Made by a program: the position numbers and the translations under genes. Below are positions 1 to 4,812 of a stretch of DNA of 5,543 nucleotides, in pieces (position 1 is the first letter of the stretch; every line of letters begins with the position of its first letter). Below the pieces are notes generated by a model. It did no database searches and had not been told where the DNA came from. It saw nothing but the letters and a program-made list of their open reading frames with translations. The DNA comes from an uncultured Ruminococcus sp. Its GTDB lineage: Bacteria > Bacillota > Clostridia > Oscillospirales > Ruminococcaceae. The stretch is taken from NCBI GenBank assembly GCA_947175005.1, contig CAMWLD010000163.1, positions 1-5,543 on the forward strand, in the 5' to 3' direction.

Positions 1-5
1 GAGCA

Positions 6-57
6 ATGCAGGGCATAAAAAATCTTGCTTCCTGCCTCTTAAATCTCTTGCCTCTGA
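6..57 (+). repeat. Pyrimidine-rich leader repeat, copy 1 (upstream of rluB)
   Basis: The segment begins ATGCAGGG, has an A-run, and continues with CTTGCTTCCTGCCTCT and a second CTTGCCTCT block. A closely similar arrangement occurs at 2777-2836 in front of the tetR operon, so this looks like a dispersed repeat built on 7-base units such as TTGCTTC and TTGCCTC. GCAGG at 8-12 can pair with CCTGC at 31-35. An ATG at 6 opens a 19-codon hydrophobic reading frame that ends at TAG 63-65, next to the rluB ribosome site; whether it is translated is unknown. The rest of 1-81 shows no identifiable gene end. Confidence 0.55.
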
Positions 58-81
58 TAGGTTAGGTGGGCTATTAAAATT

Positions 82-810
82 ATGGAAAAGATAAGATTGC
101 AGAAAATTCTTTCGGAAAGCGGCTACTGCTCACGCAGAAAGGCCGAGGAGCTTATAAGCAAAGGGCTTGTGAGGGTCAACGGTCATGTTGCGGGACTGGG
201 CGACAAGGCTAATGACAAGGACGTTATCATGGTGGAGGGCGAGCGGCTGCGGTACAGCAAAAAGCGGCGGAAAATTTATATTATGCTCAACAAGCCCCGT
301 GGGTATGTTACCACTATGTCGGACGAGCTGGACAGGCGGTGTGTGACGGAGCTTTTGACGGGGGTTGATGAGCGGGTTTATCCTATCGGGCGGCTTGACC
401 GCAACTCGGAGGGTCTGCTGCTGTTTACGAATGACGGGAAGTTTGCTAATGATATTATGCACCCGAGCCGCCATGTGAGCAAGACTTACAGGGTTACGGT
501 GCGGTCGGCGGTGAGCGACGATCAAGTGGTAAGGCTGACGGAGGGGGTCATGCTGGACGGGAAGATGACCCTGCCTGCGACGGTTTCTGTTGAGGCGGAC
601 GAGCCGGGGCGGAGCGTTATGCGGATAACGATAAGAGAGGGGAGAAACAGGCAGATACGCCGTATGTGCGAGGCTGTGGGGCTGGAGGTCGCGAGGCTGA
701 GAAGGACTTCTATAGGGCCTGTGAAGCTGGGTATGTTAAAGCCCGGGGCCTGGCGTGAGCTGACTGCCGAGGAGGTTAGGGCTCTGCGGAATGCGGCGGG
801 GGAAAAATAA
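82..810 (+). CDS. rluB: 23S rRNA pseudouridine synthase, RsuA/RluB family
   Basis: This enzyme isomerises a uridine to pseudouridine in large-subunit rRNA; RluB of E. coli acts on U2605 of 23S rRNA. At 242 aa it has the usual family length. Residues 3-50 form an S4 RNA-binding domain (RLQKIL, then SRRKAEELI and GLVRVNG). The catalytic domain starts at LNKPRGYVTT (69-78). The catalytic aspartate is D106 in GRLDRNSEGLLLFTND. The family motif REGRNRQIRRM follows at 185-195, and LRRTSIGPVKLG lies at 206-217. The ATG at 82 starts directly at the S4 domain; the best ribosome site, AGGTGGG at 64-70, is somewhat distant (11 nt). In Firmicutes this gene often follows scpA/scpB, but the upstream gene lies outside the window. 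RluB is favoured over RluE/RluF because of the N-terminal S4 domain and Firmicute context; the exact target base is inferred. Confidence 0.93.
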   Translation: MEKIRLQKILSESGYCSRRKAEELISKGLVRVNGHVAGLGDKANDKDVIMVEGERLRYSKKRRKIYIMLNKPRGYVTTMSDELDRRCVTELLTGVDERVYPIGRLDRNSEGLLLFTNDGKFANDIMHPSRHVSKTYRVTVRSAVSDDQVVRLTEGVMLDGKMTLPATVSVEADEPGRSVMRITIREGRNRQIRRMCEAVGLEVARLRRTSIGPVKLGMLKPGAWRELTAEEVRALRNAAGEK

Positions 811-856
811 GGCTCGTAAAGGGTGGTATGAGTGATGCTTAATAAAAAAATAGCAT

Positions 857-871
857 TGCCATAATATGGCA
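857..871. repeat. Small perfect inverted repeat
   Basis: TGCCATA at 857-863 is mirrored by TATGGCA at 865-871 around a single central base. As RNA the usable stem would be about 6 bp with a 3-nt loop; as DNA it is a compact dyad that could bind a dimeric regulator. It has no T-run and is not a convincing terminator. A second, overlapping pairing exists between CAGCCA (870-875) and TGGCTG (895-900). Confidence 0.4.
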
Positions 872-923
872 GCCACAACATAGCTGTAATAATATGGCTG
901 ATAAAATACGGCTGTATAAAATC
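868..923 (+). repeat. Degenerate 14-bp-period tandem repeat
   Basis: Three successive units start at 882 (AGCTGTAATAATAT), 896 (GGCTGATAAAATAC) and 910 (GGCTGTATAAAATC). A more diverged unit starts at 868 (GGCAGCCACAACAT). Each keeps a G-G/C-rich head followed by an A/T tail; neighbouring units share about 9 of 14 positions, more if one indel is allowed. The array lies just upstream of the immunity-like gene and could be part of its regulation, or could be decayed repeat DNA. Confidence 0.4.
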
Positions 924-945
924 AAGCAATTTTTATGAAAGGAAC

Positions 946-966
946 TGCCCGACATTCGGACGGGCA
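946..966 (+). other. Short hairpin ahead of the immunity-like gene
   Basis: TGCCCG at 946-951 pairs perfectly with CGGGCA at 961-966 across a 9-nt loop. It ends 9 nt before the ATG at 976 and overlaps the region where a ribosome site would be expected (only a weak AAGAAAG is seen). No T-run follows, so it is not an intrinsic terminator on either strand; it may affect translation. Confidence 0.4.
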
Positions 967-975
967 AGAAAGCTT

Positions 976-1469
976 ATGAAAAAGCTGATATTCGAGGGCA
1001 TGGACAGTAAGGGTGAAGGTAAAATAATTTCCGCAGAAAATATCCCGGAAATTTATGAAAAGATGATAATGGGGTTTCCCGATTACTGGAATCAGGGAAA
1101 CTGCGCCTGTCTTTTTTGGCTGTATGAGGACGAAGTCTTAATGACTTAATGAAGTGTTTGACTGTGGGGTTTTATGAAGAGCTGGGGTTATACCTTACAT
1201 ACGGGGAATATTATGATAAAGAGGTCGGGACGGTGACAGGCAAGAAAACCATATGCAGAATGAGCGATGATTGGCTTGCGGTTTATGATGAGACAAAGCT
1301 GGACAGGGTGGTGGATATATATTTTGAATTATATGTATCAGAGGGCTTGCTGCTGCCTCAAGAGCTTGCTTGGAAGGGTATAGAGGAATTTATTAAAACA
1401 GGTGAAAAAAGTGCGGAGCTTAAATGGATAACCCCCGATGAGCTTCCGGAAGAAGGAAATTGGTGCTGA
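976..1469 (+). pseudogene. Frameshifted small gene, Imm1-like immunity protein (tentative)
   Basis: Two ORFs meet here: 976-1149 (57 aa, starting MKKLIFEG) and 1149-1469 (106 aa, starting MKCLTVGFYEE). The stop TAA and next ATG share one base (TAATG). Reading the second frame backward gives N-D-L before its Met, so re-reading base 1140, or restoring one A near 1140, joins them into one protein of about 164 aa running EDEVLNDLMKCLTVGF. The second ORF resembles the Imm1 family of polymorphic-toxin immunity proteins: a hydrophobic strand followed by LTYGEY, then LLLPQELAWKGIEEFIKTGE (124-143 of the joined protein) and a final strand ELKWI. Imm1 proteins are cytoplasmic and neutralise toxins, often of the deaminase class. 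No toxin gene is adjacent. A sequencing error, real decay, or two coupled short proteins are all possible. No classical slippery heptamer precedes the break, so programmed -1 frameshifting is unlikely. Family assignment is from memory of the motif and is moderate at best. Confidence 0.5.
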
Positions 1470-1479
1470 AGAATTCCTT

Positions 1480-1485
1480 TTGACA
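1480..1485 (+). promoter_or_regulatory. Possible -35 box upstream of the kinase gene
   Basis: A perfect TTGACA lies here, about 95 bases ahead of the kinase start. The sequence 16-18 bases downstream (around 1502-1509, TCGGTAAA) is a poor -10 box, so an activator-dependent promoter or a chance match are both possible. The dyad at 1496-1527 would overlap the -10 and start region. Confidence 0.3.
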
Positions 1486-1495
1486 AATTGAAAAC

Positions 1496-1527
1496 AAATT
1501 ATCGGTAAAACGCAAAACCGACAATTT
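1496..1527. promoter_or_regulatory. Imperfect inverted repeat, possible operator
   Basis: AAATT-A-TCGGT (1496-1506) is mirrored by ACCGA-C-AATTT (1517-1527) around a 10-base centre. Ten of eleven positions pair. It lies just downstream of TTGACA (1480-1485) and before the kinase ribosome site, a position fitting an operator or a 5' leader hairpin. No T-run suitable for termination follows. Confidence 0.4.
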
Positions 1528-1576
1528 ATATAACAGACAAGGTGCAGAAAACGGAACTGCAAAAGGGGAAAGTAAT

Positions 1577-2599
1577 ATGGACGAGATCGATCTGATCGGT
1601 TTATTTGCAAGGGAAAAACCGACGAATTTTACGGTCAGAAATACGGGGAGGGGCAACAATGATTTCCGTGAGGTGATAATTGCGGAATGGGGTGAAAAGA
1701 GGCTTGTTATCAAGGCAGCGGATAACGGGTTTACAAGCCCCGAGAGAATTGCCGGGTGGCAGAGATGTGTCACGGAATACAGAAAACTGGGATATTACTG
1801 TCCGAAAATTTTGACGGCAAGGGACGGGAGTTTTCCGGTCGTCACTTATAAGGACAGGCGGTGCGCCGTGTATGGGGAGGAGTTCTCGGAATACAGGACG
1901 GCGGAGGATATGGGTGATAGTGTCATCGGTGAGGACGGGTTTTACACTTATATTGATGAGGCTATTCTGATGAATGCAAAAGCGGCGGCGATGTATTTTG
2001 ATTTTACGGAGTTTCCGTCGGGATATTGCTTATTTGAAAAATTCGACGAAAATGACGAGGATTATGAGGTAATGGAAAACGCTTTGGAATGGAAGCGGAC
2101 GGCGGACAAGCTGCCGGGGGAATTTAAAGAGACAGTATGCAGGATATGGGAGAGGTGGAACAGAGACAGGGAGAGTTTAGAGAAAATTTATCCGATTTTG
2201 CCACGTTCGGTTTTTCAGGGGGACATTAACAGCAGCAATTGTTTATTGGACGAGGCGCATAATTTTATGGGGGTACTGGATTTTAATTTATCGGGACGGG
2301 ATGTTTTTATCAATTATATGTTCAGGGAGCTGCCTTCAGCTATGGGTGTCAGAGGGATAAATGACGGTGAGTTGAAATGCATTCTCCATGGGATTGAGGT
2401 TGCAAAGAGGGTGTATAATTTCAGTGAGATTGAAAAAAGTGCGGCTCTGCTTTTGTACAGGGTTATAAAGCCCTTGTGGATAACGGAGGTGGAAAAGCTG
2501 AAAAATGCAAGGAGTATGGACGATGTGAAAAAATGCCTTGATTATGTGGAATATTTGCAGATTAGGGAGATCGATTTCAAGGGGGTTATGGGGAATTAA
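1577..2599 (+). CDS. Aminoglycoside phosphotransferase-fold kinase, substrate unknown
   Basis: This 340-aa soluble protein has the layout of the APH/choline-kinase superfamily, which transfers phosphate from ATP to a small-molecule hydroxyl. The N-lobe has LVIKAA with the likely ATP-binding lysine K46, and a helix with E67 as the probable ion-pair partner. The catalytic loop is QGDINSSNCLL (214-224): D216 is the presumed base and N221 a metal ligand. It is followed by GVLDFNLSG (232-240), whose D235 matches the metal-binding aspartate. The usual HGD is QGD here, a change seen in a minority of family members that does not remove the catalytic Asp. The length is somewhat above the usual 260-320 aa, with an acidic insert around 145-170. 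AAGGGG at 1563-1568 sits 8 nt before the ATG and supports this start. It ends just before an intrinsic terminator, so it is transcribed separately from the downstream operon. Drug resistance should not be assumed; many such kinases act on metabolites. Confidence 0.8.
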   Translation: MDEIDLIGLFAREKPTNFTVRNTGRGNNDFREVIIAEWGEKRLVIKAADNGFTSPERIAGWQRCVTEYRKLGYYCPKILTARDGSFPVVTYKDRRCAVYGEEFSEYRTAEDMGDSVIGEDGFYTYIDEAILMNAKAAAMYFDFTEFPSGYCLFEKFDENDEDYEVMENALEWKRTADKLPGEFKETVCRIWERWNRDRESLEKIYPILPRSVFQGDINSSNCLLDEAHNFMGVLDFNLSGRDVFINYMFRELPSAMGVRGINDGELKCILHGIEVAKRVYNFSEIEKSAALLLYRVIKPLWITEVEKLKNARSMDDVKKCLDYVEYLQIREIDFKGVMGN

Positions 2600-2615
2600 T
2601 TCTTTTTAAAGTCCG

Positions 2616-2650
2616 ACCGCTGCATATGGCTGTGCAGCGGTTTTGCTTTT
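2616..2650 (+). terminator. Rho-independent terminator after the kinase gene
   Basis: ACCGCTGCA (2616-2624) pairs perfectly with TGCAGCGGT (2633-2641) across an 8-nt loop, followed by TTTTGCTTTT. This is a textbook intrinsic terminator 17 bases after the kinase stop codon and separates it from the tetR operon. Confidence 0.92.
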
Positions 2651-2659
2651 GAAGAAATA

Positions 2660-2668
2660 TGTGGATAA
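2660..2668 (-). other. Consensus DnaA-box 9-mer
   Basis: TGTGGATAA is the reverse complement of TTATCCACA, the classical DnaA-binding 9-mer. An identical 9-mer in the same orientation lies at 2475-2483 inside the kinase gene. No dnaA, dnaN or box cluster is present, so this is not evidence of an origin; chance is a fair explanation. Confidence 0.3.
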
Positions 2669-2712
2669 TATGTTTAGTAAATGTTAAATTTTATATTTTA
2701 GAGAAAAGGCTA

Positions 2713-2740
2713 TTGACTTTTTTGAAAAAAAGATTATAAT
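2713..2740 (+). promoter_or_regulatory. Sigma-A promoter of the tetR-ABC transporter operon
   Basis: TTGACT (2713-2718) and a perfect TATAAT (2735-2740) are separated by 16 bp. The DNA upstream (about 2680-2700) is almost pure A/T and could act as an UP element. Transcription would start near 2747, giving a leader of about 105 nt before tetR. No strong dyad is seen over the promoter, so the TetR operator is not identified. Confidence 0.85.
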
Positions 2741-2776
2741 TAAAAACAGATGTTGCAAAACGTGTGATTTAAATAA

Positions 2777-2836
2777 ATGCAGGGAAAAACAGGCAAAAAA
2801 ATTTCTTGCTTCTTGCCTCTGTTTTTCTTGCTTCTT
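2777..2836 (+). repeat. Pyrimidine-rich leader repeat, copy 2 (tetR operon leader)
   Basis: ATGCAGGG, an A-run, CTTGCTTCTTGCCTCT and then CTTGCTTCTTG follow in the same order as in the repeat at 6-57. The 7-base units TTGCTTC and TTGCCTC recur. The repeat lies wholly inside the predicted 5' untranslated leader. It also reads in frame with tetR as a hydrophobic N-terminal extension, but that reading lacks a ribosome site. Confidence 0.55.
2784..2827 (+). promoter_or_regulatory. Leader hairpin with T-run, possible attenuator
   Basis: GAAAAAC (2784-2790) pairs with GTTTTTC (2821-2827), and AGGCAA (2791-2796) pairs with TTGCCT (2813-2818), leaving a 2-nt CT bulge (2819-2820) and a 16-nt loop. 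The result is a 13-bp interrupted stem. Viewed as a terminator, the inner 8 or so pairs would be followed by a T-run, which suggests attenuation between the promoter and tetR. Because the T-run partly belongs to the stem, a simple structural hairpin is also possible. Confidence 0.45.
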
Positions 2837-2851
2837 GAAGGTGATGTGAAA

Positions 2852-3439
2852 ATGCCTCCTAAGGCTAAGTTTACTAAAGATGAAATTATTGAGGCTGCGC
2901 TGGCTATTGTTCGTGAAGAGGGCTTCGGTGCGCTTACGGCAAGGGCTTTGGGCGAAAGGCTGGGCAGCTCGGCAAGACCTATTTTTACGGTGTTCAAAAG
3001 TATGGACGAGGTTTGTGGGGCTGTCACAGAGGCGGCTAAGGCTTTATACAAGGAATATGTTATGCGGGGGCTGGAGAACACGCCTGCTTTTAAGGGTGTG
3101 GGCACGCAGTACATTCTTTTTGCGATAAATGAACCTAAGCTTTTTCAGCTTTTATTTATGAAGGAGCACAGTGTTGTTCCGAGGCTGGGGACGGTGCTTC
3201 CCGAAATTGACGACAATTATGAGGAAATACTTTTATCGGTAAAGGACGGGTATGGGCTGACCCCCCAAAAGGCGGAAAGGCTGTACCGTCATCTTTGGAT
3301 TTACACTCACGGGATCGCTGCTTTATGTGCGACAAAAATGTGCTGCTTTAGCGGGGAGGAGATCAGCGGTATGATGACGGAGGTTTTTGTGGGATTGCTG
3401 AAAAATATAAAGAGTGAGACGGGTGGAGATCAAGCTTGA
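2852..3439 (+). CDS. TetR/AcrR-family transcriptional regulator
   Basis: A 195-aa repressor of typical family length. Residues 8-54 form the DNA-binding domain: TKDEIIEAALAIVREEGF followed by the helix-turn-helix ALTARALGERLGSSARPIFTVFKSMDEV. The all-helical C-terminal half would bind a ligand and dimerise; its segment LWIYTHGIAALCA (148-160) resembles the WHG-type TetR C-terminal domain. The start at ATG 2852 is chosen over the upstream in-frame ATG at 2777 because AAGGTG (2838-2843) sits 8 nt before it and the protein then begins just before the helix-turn-helix domain. It is the first gene of a four-gene unit and overlaps the next gene by 4 bases. Such local TetR regulators usually repress their own transporter operon and release DNA on binding a substrate; that role is inferred here. 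Confidence 0.9.
   Translation: MPPKAKFTKDEIIEAALAIVREEGFGALTARALGERLGSSARPIFTVFKSMDEVCGAVTEAAKALYKEYVMRGLENTPAFKGVGTQYILFAINEPKLFQLLFMKEHSVVPRLGTVLPEIDDNYEEILLSVKDGYGLTPQKAERLYRHLWIYTHGIAALCATKMCCFSGEEISGMMTEVFVGLLKNIKSETGGDQA
3425..3428 (+). promoter_or_regulatory. Ribosome site supporting a TTG start
   Basis: GGAG inside the end of tetR lies 7 nt before the TTG at 3436. The downstream frame has no in-frame ATG for a long stretch, so this site fixes the start of the membrane protein and couples it to tetR translation. Confidence 0.65.
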
Positions 3440-4101
3440 GCAATAAAGGGAAAACAAGCTGTTTGGATTTTTTATGGTATGCGTTATATGCTTTTGCGGG
3501 ACTGGGTATAGAGCTTGTTCTTGTGGGGGCGGTCGAGCCTGTACTGTTCGGAGGGGTGAGTGCAAATGATTATAACACGGTGCAGAAGATCATTCATCTG
3601 GTGATTACAAGTGCATGCTGGGGAGGAATAGCGTGGGTATTGATAAAGGGGTCAAAAAATAAGCTGGGGTTTGATGTACTTGGCTGCTATGAGGTCAAAA
3701 GGGTAAATGTTATTTTAAGTATGGCGGCTGTTATTGTGTGTATCATACTGAATTTTTTTGACTGGAAAACCTTGAAAATAATCGGAGAATTTCAAAGCAA
3801 AGAACCGGTCGTTTTTATATTTCAATATATTTACTACTTTTTTGAAGTCGGATTGGTTTTTTTAATAGTTGCTTTCGGGCAGAAGTTTATGGAAGAACTT
3901 TTGAAGAGAAAAAGCAGGATACCTTTCGGCGGCATTGCTTTATGCTGCACATGGGGAACTGTTCACATTCTGACAAAGGGCAGTATTTACACGGGGCTTG
4001 GCGTAATGGTGTTTGCGCTGATTTACGGCGTTATATACATTTTGCTGAACCGAAATGCACGGCTTTCGTATATAGCTATGCTTTTGGCGTTTATAATTTA
4101 A
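3436..4101 (+). CDS. Polytopic membrane protein, CPBP-protease-like (tentative)
   Basis: A 221-aa integral membrane protein with about six hydrophobic segments (roughly 12-32, 50-70, 88-107, 127-148, 165-180 and 184-204). The start is TTG, overlapping the tetR stop as TTGA. Two motifs match the CPBP (Abi) intramembrane protease family: EExxxR as E153, E154, R158 in MEELLKRK, and (F/W)xxxH as W173 and H177 in TWGTVH. The third family motif near the C terminus (HxxxN/D) is not seen, and the last segment is short, so it may be a divergent or catalytically altered member. CPBP proteins cleave prenylated or other membrane-bound substrates and in bacteria often accompany bacteriocin or peptide systems, where they can give self-immunity. 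Position between a TetR regulator and an ABC transporter suggests it works with that transporter. The family call rests on short motifs; an unrelated membrane protein is possible. Confidence 0.7.
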   Translation: MSNKGKTSCLDFLWYALYAFAGLGIELVLVGAVEPVLFGGVSANDYNTVQKIIHLVITSACWGGIAWVLIKGSKNKLGFDVLGCYEVKRVNVILSMAAVIVCIILNFFDWKTLKIIGEFQSKEPVVFIFQYIYYFFEVGLVFLIVAFGQKFMEELLKRKSRIPFGGIALCCTWGTVHILTKGSIYTGLGVMVFALIYGVIYILLNRNARLSYIAMLLAFII

Positions 4102-4107
4102 AGGAGG
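4102..4107 (+). promoter_or_regulatory. Ribosome site fixing the ABC ATPase start
   Basis: A perfect AGGAGG lies 8 nt before the TTG at 4116 and overlaps no other function. It excludes the longer in-frame reading from the ATG at 3942, which would run through the previous gene in another frame. Confidence 0.9.
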
Positions 4108-4115
4108 CAATTACA

Positions 4116-4808
4116 TTGATCGAGGCAAGAGAAATAACCAAATTTTACGGACAGGGCGAGAGCCGTTTTCAGGTGCTGAAAAATATCAGCCTTACAATTG
4201 AGGACGGCAGCTTTACAGTTATTTTGGGCACATCGGGTTCGGGAAAATCAACGCTTCTGAATACCATTTCTGCGCTGGAGAGGCCGGACGGGGGAAGTAT
4301 TTTTTACGACGGGGAGGATATTACGTCGCTTTCGGACAGTGAGCTGACGAGGCTGCGGAGGGACAGGATAGGATTTATTTTTCAGCAGTATTATCTGCTG
4401 CCGAATATGAATGTTGTGCAGAATGTTAAAATGGGGGCGGACCTTGCGGGGAACAGGGATTACAGGGAAATTATTGAGGCTGTGGGGCTGGGGGAAAAGC
4501 TGAAAAAATATCCGGGGGAGCTTTCGGGAGGCGAGCAGCAGAGAGTTTCGGTGGCGAGGGCGCTGGCGAAAAAGCCGAGGGTGTTATTTTTGGATGAGCC
4601 TACGGGTGCGCTGGACGAGGAGACGGGGCGGCAGGTTCTTGACTACATATGTGCGCTGCAAAATGAATATGGGTTTACCATTGTTATGGTCACTCACAAT
4701 CAGAACATTGCGGAAATGGCAGACACGGTCATTAAAATGAACAGCGGGAAAATTTCGGAAATTTATACGAATGATACCCGCAAAAATGCTTACGAGATCG
4801 GGTGGTGA
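4116..4808 (+). CDS. ABC transporter ATP-binding protein, MacB/LolD type
   Basis: A 230-aa ATPase, the normal size for this group, which powers transport by FtsX-like permeases at the cytoplasmic membrane. All ABC motifs are intact: Walker [10 protein letters not shown] (38-46), Q-loop [12 protein letters not shown] with Q90, signature LSGGEQQR (136-143), Walker B VLFLDE (156-161), D-loop GALD (164-167) and switch histidine H194 in VTHN. The [11 protein letters not shown] stretch and TGALDEETG are typical of the MacB/LolD/BceA branch. The start is TTG with AGGAGG at 4102-4107; the first internal in-frame ATG falls after the Q-loop and cannot be used. The permease gene begins 4 bases after its stop, so the two are surely co-translated. 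Likely roles in Firmicutes are export of or resistance to peptides or drugs; the substrate is not readable from the sequence. Confidence 0.95.
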   Translation: MIEAREITKFYGQGESRFQVLKNISLTIEDGSFTVILGTSGSGKSTLLNTISALERPDGGSIFYDGEDITSLSDSELTRLRRDRIGFIFQQYYLLPNMNVVQNVKMGADLAGNRDYREIIEAVGLGEKLKKYPGELSGGEQQRVSVARALAKKPRVLFLDEPTGALDEETGRQVLDYICALQNEYGFTIVMVTHNQNIAEMADTVIKMNSGKISEIYTNDTRKNAYEIGW

Positions 4809-4812
4809 TAAT

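Larger units (their letters stand above)
811..975 (+). other. Non-coding gap between rluB and the immunity-like gene
   Basis: No gene is supported in these 165 bases. The gap is AT-rich and contains a weak ATGCT/AGCAT pair (835-839 and 852-856) around an A-run, a perfect small inverted repeat (857-871), a 14-bp-period tandem repeat (868-923), a TATAAA element at 915-920 with no recognisable -35 box, and a hairpin (946-966). No convincing rluB terminator is visible. Confidence 0.6.

Noticed and set aside
130..929. Two minus-strand ORFs opposite rluB and its downstream gap
   Set aside because: They are antisense shadows of a well-supported gene, with no recognisable domain or ribosome site.
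935..979. 14-codon ORF from ATG 935 ending in ATGA overlap with the ATG at 976
   Set aside because: No ribosome site upstream and it mostly spans the hairpin at 946-966; chance is the simplest explanation.
1338..1773. Two minus-strand ORFs opposite the immunity-like gene and kinase start
   Set aside because: They cover the coding strand of better-supported genes and look compositionally like antisense translation.
2475..2770. Replication origin suggested by DnaA boxes plus A/T-rich DNA
   Set aside because: Only two boxes, no dnaA/dnaN/rep gene, and the A/T-rich stretch is explained by a strong promoter.
2777..2851. N-terminal extension of TetR from ATG 2777, reading like a signal peptide
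   Set aside because: No ribosome site precedes 2777, the sequence is the leader repeat, and ATG 2852 has AAGGTG at good spacing and starts just before the helix-turn-helix domain.
2740..3114. Minus-strand ORF opposite the tetR leader and 5' half
   Set aside because: Antisense to tetR and its promoter, with no family features.
3942..4115. Long N-terminal extension of the ABC ATPase from ATG 3942
   Set aside because: It lies inside the membrane-protein gene in another frame, has no family similarity, and the TTG at 4116 has a perfect AGGAGG.
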